This document shows positions 40,577 to 49,231 of a DNA stretch of 49,231 nt, piece by piece. The first letter of the stretch is position 1; each line of letters opens with the position of its first letter. Source of the DNA: Diphasiastrum complanatum (Eukaryota > Streptophyta > Lycopodiopsida > Lycopodiales > Lycopodiaceae). Below the pieces are notes generated by a model. The model was not told the DNA's origin. It searched no databases and was given only the letters and a program-made list of their open reading frames with translations. A program made the translations under genes and the position numbers. The stretch is from NCBI GenBank assembly GCA_029204225.1, contig CM055092.1, positions 63,786,194 through 63,835,424 of the forward strand. The letters are read 5' to 3'.

Positions 40577-41360
40577 ATGAAAACGAAAACAAAGACAAAG
40601 AAAGTGTTTCGCTTTCATGACAAATTGATGTCTTCACCCAATCTCAGTTTTCAACCAGAGGTTTATTCAGGCGAGAAGAAGGAGAAGAAACCTGAGGTCG
40701 TCGAGGACTGGCTGGCCAAGTGGAGTAGTTACTTCAATCTGCACGGTGTTCCTGATGAGAAGAAAATTGAGAGTGTCGTGTTGTTCTTATGCGGCAAAGC
40801 GTCATCGTGGTGGCGAGATTTACCAGTGAAGCCAACTACTTGGGATGCGTTTGCGGAAGTTTTCGAAAAAACTTTTGTAGTTGTTGATGATGTGGACTAC
40901 TACCTAAAGTTCGTGAACTACAAGATGGGTACAAAGAGTCTAGACTCTTATATTCAAAAATTCATGGACCTATGGAATGGGGTTCCATCATTCGATGCGA
41001 AGTTGGCATTATGGCAGTTTGTCCTAGGTTTGCCAGTTGACTATCAGAACGAATGCAGGTGAAATGCGCTTCAAAGCCTCGAGGATGCATTTTGGATTGC
41101 GAAAGCATATGATTCCACATTGGTGGCATCCAGGAAGCAATTTGCACAAATTTCAACTACTTTGAAAACCAAGAAGGTTAAGAAGCGCGGTCTAGACCAA
41201 GCAAAATATTTTGACGAATTAGATCAAGCAGCATCGGAACCCAGGAAGCCGAAGAGAAAGAGATTCAAAAAATCTATGTCCCGAAAAAAGGCTAAAAAAA
41301 AAAAACTTATGTTTTTTTTGTAATAAGCCTAGACATATGATGAAATTTGTCCAGAAAGGA
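40577..41360 (+). pseudogene. Chromovirus Gypsy gag
   Basis: From the ATG at 40577 the frame reads LSFQPEVYSGEKKEK, VEDWLAKWSSYFNL, KASSWWRDLPVKPTTWDAF, then DSYIQKFMDLW: the Ty3/Gypsy gag capsid pattern. A TGA at 41060-41062 (a CGA to TGA change would explain it) interrupts it, and the same frame stays open afterwards with a Lys-rich region. A single degraded zinc knuckle lies near 41310-41355 (a CNKPRHMMKF-like stretch), disrupted by an A/T run. No 5' LTR or primer site is seen, because the element begins abruptly next to the Copia LTR. Confidence 0.88.
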
Positions 41361-43487
41361 AGAAAGAGTCTGCTCACATGATTGAAATCCCAGAAGGCAA
41401 TGGTAAGACTTTGGAAATTAACCTGACTGATTGTGAGTGTGAATCTTCTTTTAGTACTACTTCTTTCATGCCTAATGAACTTTTTCATTTAATTGGCACA
41501 GTTAAAGATCAAGAAGTGAGTATTTTATTGGACAGTGGTTCAACCCATAATTTTATTAATTCTTGTCTTGTGCAGAAACTTAGCTTGGAAACTAAAGCCA
41601 ACAATCATAGATATAAAGTTTATCTAGCTTCAAGAGCAGAGTTGGAGACTTGGAACGTAAAAGTCCCTGAAGCTCCCAGTTTTGGTGCAAGGACACATAA
41701 AATTAGTTAATTTTCATGTTTTAGACCTAGCTCGTACTGATTTGATTTTAGGTTACGAATGGCTATTCAGTAACTCGCCTTCTTTGTTTATTGATTTTGA
41801 GAAGCATGTTCTCACTTTCAAGGAGGGCGATAAGGTAGTTACATTATTTGGCAGTAATTTTGTATGTCCGTTGGATCATATTTTTATAGCTAATAAAATG
41901 GAAGCATTGGATTATTCTGAGTATGAAGTTTTTTCAATTTATGCTATTCCAGTTGTGGATGTTCCTGAAATGAATCTAAATGGTTGTGAATTCTCAACAA
42001 TTCTGAACTCAGTAAATTTAGATCATGAACAAGCAATGAAAGAACATATCATAAATAAATTTAGGGATGTTTTTCCATCTGAATTACCTCATGGTTTACC
42101 ACCGTCTAGGTCAGTAGACCACAGGATTGAGTTAACTCCAGGAAGTCAACCTGTCTCTAGACAACCTTATAGGTTCTCTCAGAAAGAGGAGATAAAGATT
42201 TCAAATCAAATAGAAAACTATCTGAGGATGGGACATATACAACCTAGTAAATCACCATGGGGCACTCATGTTCTTCTTAAATCAAAGAAAGATGGAGGTT
42301 TCTGGATGTGTGTGGATTAGAAGGGCCTTAATAAAGTGACTATAAAGAATAAATATCCATTACCCAAGATGGATGACCTTGTAGATCGCTTGGGTGGAGC
42401 ATGATATTTCACCAAGATAGATCTCAGGACATGGTACCATCAAATAAGAATCAAATCAAAAGATGTCCAAAAGACAAGATTTCGTTCTAGATTTGGTCGT
42501 TATGAATTTCTAGTGTTGCTATTTGGATTTACGAATGCTCCAGCAACGTTCCAGCAAATGATGAACGATTTATTTTATCCATATTTGGGGAATTTTGTGG
42601 TAGTATTCTTAGACGACGTTCTCATTTACAGTAAATCCTTGGTGGAACACGTAGAACACTTAAAAATTGTCTTGATGAAGCTCCGTAAGGAGTTACTCTC
42701 CGCTAAAGAGTCCAAGTGTGAATTCTTTAAGCAAGAGTTGCTTTATCTCGATCATAAGATCACAGTACATGGGATCAAGATTGACGAGGATAAAATCAAG
42801 ATTGTAATTGAGTGGCCAATTCTGGAAACTGTGAGGCAAGTAAAGTCTTTTTTGGATTTTACACTTTTCTTCAGGAGATTTATTGAGGATTATGCTAAGT
42901 TAGCAGCACCGCTTAATAATCTGACAAAAGGAATTGTTAATAAAAAGCAAAAGAGGAATCAACCTAGTCCGCCTGATGTTTGAAACGAGGAATTGAATCA
43001 GTGTTTTGAGAAACTTAAAACAATGATTGTTTCAGCTCCCGTGTTACAAATTGCAAATCCAGATTTTCCTTATGTCGTGAGAATAGACGCAAGTGATGTT
43101 GCAGTTGGAGAAGTTCTATTACAAATGGATAGGCCACTAGCGTTTGAAAGCAAAAAATTCACTGGTCCTCAGCTGCGTTATACTACACAGGAAAAGGAAT
43201 TGTTTGTTGTAATTCATGCACTTAAAACCTGGAGACACTACTTGTATGGTAATAAGTTTGTAGTGTATACGGATCACCAACCTCTTAAGTATTTTTGTAA
43301 TCAACATGATCTTCGGGGGAGAAAAGCTCGATGGGCTAAATTGATGCAAGAATTCAATCATGAAATCCGTTACATAAGAGACAGCTCTAATCAAGTTGCA
43401 GATGCTCTTAGTTGGATCGGTGAACTGAACGAGTTGTCATTCATCCAGATTTTTACGAATGTATATCCCGCTGAGAGGAAAATATGA
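41361..43487 (+). pseudogene. Chromovirus Gypsy protease, RT and RNase H
   Basis: Protease: VSILLDSGSTHNFIN at about 41517-41560, with a frame change near 41690, and then LILGYEWL. RT: PSRSVDHRIELTPG, SPWGTHVLLKSKKDGGFWMCVD, a TAG, KYPLPKMDDLVDRLGGA, a TGA, YFTKIDLRTWYHQIRI, FGFTNAPATFQQMMN, and the catalytic box FLDDVLIYSKS. RNase H follows a TGA: RIDASDVAVG, then LRYTTQEKELFVVIHAL, then VVYTDHQPLKYF and VADALSW. The stops fall at codons one transition away from Arg, Trp or Gln, consistent with cytosine decay. The RT and RNase H catalytic Asp residues are kept. Confidence 0.92.
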
Positions 43488-44781
43488 ATTAAATTCCCAT
43501 TTTGGTCACATTTGGAACATTGTCGGAAGAAATGTGGACAGTGTTGAGTCAGAAACGCAATGGACTCAACTAACTAAGAAAGATAAGAAGATTGTGGAAC
43601 AGTTCACCATTCGAGATGGATTACTATTTCGGAATGGGAAAGTTTGCGTACTTGGTGATGATGAGCTTAAACGGATTGTCTGAATGTCATGACATACCTG
43701 TGCAGGACATCCTAGTATACACAGGACTCTGGATTTGGTTAAGAGGAGATTCTATTGGCCAAAGCTCAAGCCATATGTCGAGTCATATGTTGTTAAATGC
43801 AAACCCTATCAACTAGCAAAGGCTGAACGCCATAAGGCTGTTGGTTTGTTGCATCCGTTAGATATCCCAGATAAGAAATGGGAAAACATATCTATGGATT
43901 TTGTAGTTGGACTTCCAAAGACCCAACGGCAAAATGATTCTATTTGGGTTGTAGTGGATCGGTTAACTAAGTTAGCTGCATTCATATTAGTCAAGTCAAC
44001 TATAAAGGCTTCTGATTTAGCCCAGATCTTTGTTGAAAGATTATTTTGGTTGTATGGTCTGCCAAGTGACATTGTTAGTGATAGAGATCCTAAGTTCATG
44101 GGTCACTTTTGGCTAGCAATATTCCATAAACTGGAAACTGCTTTGAGTTTGAGTTCTTTTGATCATCTTGAATCAGATGGCCAGACAAAAAGGACTAATC
44201 AAATTATGAAAGATATATTGAGGATGTATGTTTCTCACAGACAATCTCATTGGGAAAATTATCTCCCATTGGTTGAGTTTGCATATAATAGTAGAAAACA
44301 TTTTGCTACAAGTTACAGTCCTTTTATGCTTATATACGGTTTTCAACCTAGATCTCCAGTAAATGTTGAGACGAAGTCTGTTAAAATCCAGAAGGTTGCT
44401 GATTTTTTGCATGATATGCAAGAAATGTTGCAAGTGGCTAAGGATAGTATCCGGAGTGCTCAGGATAGAGCTAAACACTATACAGATCTTAAGAGATCTC
44501 CAAGAGATTTTAAAGTTGATGACTGGGTATATCTTATGATTCCGAAAGATTCTAAGACATTACGTATAGGAAAGCATTATAAGCTGTCTACCCGTTATTG
44601 TGGACCTTTCCGGATTGTACGTAGAATTGGTTCTTTAGCGTCTGAACTCGATCTTCAAGGAAAATTGATTGCACACCCAATGTTTCATGTAAGTCGTTTG
44701 AAACTAAGTTTACATGATGGTGATACAGTTGGATCGGATGAGGATTTATCCCATTTGGAAGATTTGTCGCTTAGAATCTGA
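43488..44781 (+). pseudogene. Chromovirus Gypsy integrase
   Basis: The open part 43735-44781 reads VKRRFYWPKLKPYVESYV, a partly lost HHCC zinc region (KCKPYQLAK), then the core: ISMDFVVGLPKTQ (first Asp), SDRDPKFMGHFW (second Asp), and SDGQTKRTNQIMK. The last is normally ...DGQTERVN..., so the catalytic Glu is a Lys here. The C-terminal part has DDWVYLMIP, LSTRYCGPFRIV and HPMFHVSRLKL, which in chromoviruses directly precedes the chromodomain. The part before 43735 is shifted in frame. Confidence 0.9.
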
Positions 44782-44926
44782 GAAAGTGCTCTAAACCAGA
44801 GATACGCAACTGAGAAATCGTTCTATCTCTGAGTGCTTCATGCAGTGTAAGGGTCGTACTGAGGATGATGATTCATGGGAGAGAGTTGATAGCATAAAAA
44901 AGAATTTCCCGAATTTTAGTTTCTAA
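44774..44926 (+). pseudogene. Chromodomain at the end of the Gypsy pol, frame-shifted
   Basis: In the frame one base away from the integrase ORF the sequence reads ESEKVL, a stop, TRDTQLRNRSISECF, KGRTEDDDSWERVDSI and a terminal TAA at 44924-44926. This is the chromodomain pattern of plant chromoviruses (Leu-Arg-Asn-Arg..., Trp-Glu), which guides integration to marked chromatin. One conserved Trp appears to be Cys (MQCKG where WKG is usual). Confidence 0.8.
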
Positions 44927-44941
44927 AGATAGAAACAGTTT

Positions 44942-44954
44942 AAGGAGGAAAGAA
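44942..44954 (+). promoter_or_regulatory. Gypsy polypurine tract
   Basis: AAGGAGGAAAGAA directly before the TGTTATG that starts the 3' LTR. Confidence 0.85.
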
Positions 44955-45497
44955 TGTTATGTCCATGACCAGTACATAGGATACAGTATACTCCTAGTCT
45001 TGGATACACGGTACTCCAGTGAAACAAGCTGTTAGTTATGCCACGTCATACTGGACGTGACCCAAAAGTAACTAATATTCTCGTGAGGCCCAGAACACAC
45101 TAAGTGGAGTTTAGACAAGGTAATGAGACAGTGTATGCATTGTAGAGTTATCAATAGCAATTCTATGAATAGTTGGTCCATGCATAGGACTCTATTCTAG
45201 GTGAATCTATGTATAGGGAACATAGGGCTATGCATGGTTATGTGCCCAGGATACATTAGGCTCTATATAAGAGGTCCAAACTAGTCCCACTCCTCATCAT
45301 GGTTCTTGATTCATTGCCAGGCTCTCACTCTACATTCATGTTTCTTGTTCCTTGGCTTGGGGGTGAGGCTTCTACAGATTGATTGGATGCTTCTACTTGG
45401 TTGGGTGGTTTCTCCACAGCGTGTTATCCTTTTGTGTTTAGGATTTGTAAGCATGATCTAAGGAGCTTCCCTTACACATGCTACTGTACACACTACA
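44955..45497 (+). repeat. Gypsy 3' LTR
   Basis: About 543 bases from TGTTATGTCC to ...CACTACA, with a good TATA box (TATATAA, 45264-45270) preceded by several tgcatag/tgtatag words. No partner LTR lies in the window. Confidence 0.75.
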
Positions 45498-46285
45498 AGA
45501 AGAAAAGCCGACAATTATTAATATAATAGATACAATGTGCTTAGGTAAAAAACAAATCAGTATGTAGATAAGCTAGAATTTACAAAATGTTCACCTCAAT
45601 TGATTTTATCTTTATTTCACCAACAAATATTGTTTTTGTTGGTATTACTTTGATAGCTTTTGGAAAAAGACTATCAAACTCTAGATGAGTAAATGTCATA
45701 GAATTTACTTTAACACACAAAAAGTTTGAGAATCCTTCTTTATTGATTTTGATAGAAAGAATATTGAGACTCCAATGAGGATTGCAATGTACGGTATGCG
45801 CTTAGAATTATAACATAAGAAAGAAAAAATTATTCACAATAAAAAGTAATATCATTTCTGAAAAAATATAGCTTACTTGTTTTTATAAGGTAGCAAATAG
45901 AATTTGGAGGATTGCACTCTATTAAATATTGCTATTTATCGAAATCCTTGCATTTGATATCACCCTCATGTCTTTTCGTACCTGCAAAATAATAATTCAA
46001 GAATTATTGCATTTTAAAGAATACTTGGGTATGAATGTGAAATGTCTTTTGAATAGCGGTTATGCTAATAGAATAAATAAAAGAAAATTTACAGATACTT
46101 ACCAATTTCCCATTGCAAGTGAATCAGAAGTATTGCTATATATCATATTGCAGAAGTATTAACTTCTGTCATATGTAGTTCAAGCTCTAATCTTCTCGTA
46201 CCTCAATGTTTGTCAGAAGTGTTGTACATGATGATATCAATATGCTTTTGCTATGAGTGTCCATTTTCTTCAAGGTCATCTTCAG
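45498..46285. other. Unassigned AT-rich stretch, may include the 5' LTR of the next Copia
   Basis: The primer site at 46286 requires that a 5' LTR ends close to 46285. I cannot set its start. The sequence is AT-rich without long open frames. Confidence 0.45.
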
Positions 46286-46297
46286 TGGTATCAGAGC
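46286..46297 (+). promoter_or_regulatory. Primer binding site (tRNA-iMet) of the deleted Copia
   Basis: TGGTATCAGAGC, the exact plant initiator-Met complement, about 100 bases before a gag ATG on the same strand. Confidence 0.85.
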
Positions 46298-46398
46298 GAG
46301 GTTTGTCAAAGTTTGACGTAGCCAAAAGGCTATCAAATCCAAAAGGGCTAAGCATTCAAACGATCAACCATCAACAAGTGAACACGAATTGAGAAGAA

Positions 46399-47730
46399 AT
46401 GGCTTCTATCAGCAACATACAGTCCAAGATCTGTACAGTTCTGGATTCTTCAGGATCAAACTTTCTAGCATGGAAAGTTAAGACATCGCTGATACTAAAG
46501 ATTGAAGGTTTATTCCCCTAGGTGGATGGCACAGAGGAGATGCCTACGACATCAGACAAAGAGCTATGTGAATGGAGGGAGAAAAATGACAAGACAGTAG
46601 CTTTGCTATCTTCATCCATCGAAGATAGTCTCACACTTGACTTGGCAACACTCTCCAAGACAAAGGAGATTTGGGATACACTGCTCACTAGATTTCAAAC
46701 GAAATCACGTAGTCAAATAATGATGATCAGCTGACAAATCTACAGTGGGATGAGAAAGACGTCACTTCTTTTGTAAGGAAGATGAAAGATCTATTCCTAT
46801 CACTACACAATTCGAGAGTAGAAAATGCAGTGTCAACTGAGAAGTTGCTCACTTACCTATTGAGAGCCTTACCCAGATCTTTCCAGACAACAAAAACCCT
46901 GCTTGTGAAAGGTCCTACAATGACCCTCGAAAAGGCTATTGTCGAGATTTGAGAGGAAGTCGAGGCAAGAGAGCACCTTGATCACAAAGATGGTTCTGAC
47001 CAGGCCCTCTACGACAACAAAGAAAAGATCAAGAAACAATTCAAGCCTAGGAGGAAGCTGAATCAAAGGCAAGATCATGATCAGCAAGCAGAGGGGTCCA
47101 GCAAAGGCAAATGGAAGAGCAAAGGGAGGTGGAACAGCAAAGTGGAGACAAGAAGACTTGCATGAGATGCAGACGAGATGGGCACACAGTTGATACATGT
47201 TGGCTCACTCCAAAAATTACATGTATCCACTGCCACAAAAAGGTTCATGCAGCCGTGGATTGCCGCCTGAACCCAAGGAACAAATCAACACAAAACAGAC
47301 AATAGAACAATAAAAGTTCGTCCTATGTCGAGGATATCAGAATAAATCAGAAGCACTTGATAAATTCATAGAGTATGTGAATTGGACAGAGAGATGCACA
47401 GGCAACAAAGTGAAGCAGATCAGAACAAATCGAGGTGGCGAATACATCTCGAATTGCATTGACTTCTGTAGTGATCATTCACAGAAGGACTACAGCTTAC
47501 ACACCGCAGCACAACGGTGTTGCAGAATGAAAGAATAGGACCTTATCGAAACAGCCAGATGCATGATGGCCTACTCGAAAGCTCCAAAGGTCTGTGGGCT
47601 GAAGCAATAGCTACAGCTGTATACATTCAGAATAGGACAGGGAAGTCTGGTGTCTCTCACACGACACCACACGAATTATGGTGGGGTAGAAAGCCCAACA
47701 TTTCTGACATCACAATATATCTTTCAACTT
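46399..47730 (+). pseudogene. Internally deleted Copia: gag, two zinc knuckles, then part of integrase
   Basis: Gag starts MASISNIQSKICTVL at 46399, with a TAG near 46518. A clear frame then reads EWREKNDKTVALLSSSIEDS and KEIWDTLLTRFQTKS (to 46734). After frameshifts come two zinc knuckles, CMRCRRDGHTVDTC and CIHCHKKVHAAVDC (both C-x2-C-x4-H-x4-C, about 47155-47270). Protease, the pre-integrase region and the front of integrase are gone. Sequence resumes with EYVNWTER, then RTNRGGEYISN and ARCMMAYSKAP...LWAEAIATAVYIQNRT, and stops near 47720. It belongs close to the Copia at 36745-39804, which has the same AEAIA(A/T)AV..QNR block. Confidence 0.88.
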
Positions 47731-48960
47731 CTTGTCACAATGCAAGTGCTCTAGGAGCTCATTTATATGAATATCCAAATAAAATTGAATGTATAACATG
47801 AATTCACAATGATGATATCCAAGATTCAAATGGCTTATTCATATTGTGTGCATGGATTATTGTATGTTATTTCTTCTACGTGTAAGAGTGGTGTACTAAC
47901 CATTGTTAGTCGATTCTTCAAGTCAAATTTATTATATTTATTCTCCCTATATGCTTGAACATTGTTTGTAATATATTGATGATCTCACAACCACACTCTT
48001 TAACCTATGTCATTCGCACTCTTAGCTCATCAATGAACCTACTTTTTCAATAAATCATATAACATAGCATATCAATGTTTTTAATGACATTTGTTGGATA
48101 CATCACACACCATATTAGTTAGCATAAATTTCAAATATAGCAGATTGAATACAATGCATTTAACCATATGATACAATATGAAATGAAGTGTTGTTCAACC
48201 AATAATTTTGTTTACTACCTATTATTCCAATCAAATTACACTATGATTAAATATGACTTGAAAAAGAGCATGTTCAAAATGACACAACTTGATGTGCCAT
48301 TTCAAATTTGTATTCTATATGATAACATGCTTTTTTTTTTTTTTTTGTTTTTTCCTTTTCAATAAATCATTCAAAAATAACATGTCTTTCTTGAATTTTT
48401 AGTCTTTCAATGTCAACATCAATAACTATTGAAATCCAAATTAATAATGATGAGAAATATTCATGTTGTAAGATGCAAATAATGTTTACACATATATGTT
48501 CTATCTAACTTTGAATGGAGAGTCTAGTTTAATATTTTATTTATATTCACATTCAAAACGGATAGGAAAATATGCATGTCAACATTGTAGTACTAATCAA
48601 TATCAGAAGTTGATTTAACACAACATTCATATTGGTATTTATCCATTTTACCCAACAAACCAATGATGTTTTACATGAATATGTTCTAGTTGTTATTTGG
48701 TGGAGAATCTATTTTAATGTCCTATTTATATTTCACATCTAGATGATAAAAAGATATGCATGCATGTCAACATTGTAGAATAATTGATTGTCGTTTATCT
48801 ATTTTACCTAAGAAGTCAATTCTAGCTTAAAGTATTTATGTATATAATTTTATATATCTATCAAATTCTTTAAATAAATTAGTTTCTATCTCTTTTGTTT
48901 TCAAATGTAAAGTAATAATAAAGAGTTGAAAATAATAATGCATTTATCTCAAAATGAATT
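47731..48960. other. AT-rich non-coding stretch
   Basis: No gene recognised. A T run of 16 is at about 48331-48346. The sequence from about 47990 to 48850 repeats a loose theme (tattcatattggtatttatccattttaccta; catgtcaacattgtagta) around 48570-48650 and 48750-48810, which suggests an old duplication. Confidence 0.5.
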
Positions 48961-48964
48961 GTTT

Positions 48965-49080
48965 TACTCACCCATGTAGACTACTTTAGTATTATACTCA
49001 CCCATGTAGACTATTTGAGTATTCGTAATAAGATACTCACCCATGTAGACTAGTTGAGTATTCGTATTAAGATACTCATT
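48965..49080 (+). repeat. Short tandem repeat, tactcacccatgtagacta
   Basis: The 19-base core tactcacccatgtagacta occurs at 48965, 48995 and 49034, with a partial fourth start (tactca) at 49073. Periods are 30, 39 and 39 bases. The longer units add tttgagtattcgtaataaga between cores. Confidence 0.93.
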
Positions 49081-49231
49081 TTGGATATCAACCACATATA
49101 TCTTATCTTTTTTGCATACATGATTAAGCCCCTATTGGTTGTTATATACAACATATATGTCAAAAAATTTGATGAGCAGTGAATGTTAGCGAGCTAAAAA
49201 TCAAACGAATTCATACAATAGCAAGAAGAGA

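Noticed and set aside
1-49231. CRISPR arrays, bacterial defence systems, phage or operon-like gene sets
   Set aside because: No regularly spaced short repeats with unique spacers, no compact operons and no bacterial gene families. The exon-intron gene and plant LTR elements show a plant nuclear sequence.
1-49231. tRNA, rRNA or snRNA genes
   Set aside because: The tRNA-like matches found are short primer binding sites next to LTRs, not complete cloverleaf genes. No other structured RNA was recognised by eye.

Overview
The window is nuclear DNA from a land plant with a large, transposon-rich genome. The evidence is an intron-containing helicase gene of plant type, plus plant-type Copia and Gypsy LTR retrotransposons with tRNA-iMet or tRNA-Asp primer binding sites and a LINE. 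I cannot name the species. A fern, lycophyte or gymnosperm-sized genome would fit the 10.6 kb intron full of old retroelements, but this is inference. There are no bacterial-type operons, CRISPR arrays or rRNA/tRNA genes that I can see.

The only clear host gene is on the minus strand, from about 19364 down to 4846. It is the N-terminal half of a plant HRQ1-type RecQ helicase: a ubiquitin-like N-terminus, a long charged linker, then helicase motifs I and Ia. Nine exons join in a consistent phase to about 619 codons. Intron 2 (17803-7237) is about 10.6 kb and contains a gag/protease Copia element, a Gypsy gag scrap and several tandem duplications. Intron 8 is a GC-AG intron that splits helicase motif Ia. 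The second half of the helicase is not visible in the 4.8 kb left of exon 9, which holds a Copia fragment, a LINE fragment and one unidentified possible exon.

Layout from left to right: 1-1863 decayed LINE (+); 1990-3083 Copia integrase/RT fragment (-); 3381-3575 possible exon of unknown gene (-); 4846-7236 helicase exons 9-3; 7237-17803 intron 2 with nested elements (Copia I at 13084-17291); 17804-19364 helicase exons 2-1; 20405-21721 truncated relative of Copia I (Copia II); 23044-27533 a third LTR element (III) with no recognisable pol, carrying a duplicated unknown domain; 27663-29475 dead transposase-like gene with a GHTH motif (+); 29804-30175 Gypsy RT scrap (+); about 31436-36744 an Athila/Tat-like element with a tRNA-Asp-like primer site, CT microsatellites, an eight-copy array of about 151 bp and a zinc-knuckle gag (+); 36745-40540 a Copia whose protease/integrase front end is inverted; 40560-45497 a degraded chromovirus Gypsy with 3' LTR (+); 46286-47730 an internally deleted Copia (+); the remainder is AT-rich with a short tandem repeat near the right edge.

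No intact autonomous element is present. Most elements carry stops, frameshifts, inversions or deletions. The parts most worth a second look are element III, the long open frame of Copia I that follows protease where integrase and RT should be, the leader repeat array, the inverted Copia, and the helicase gene structure.
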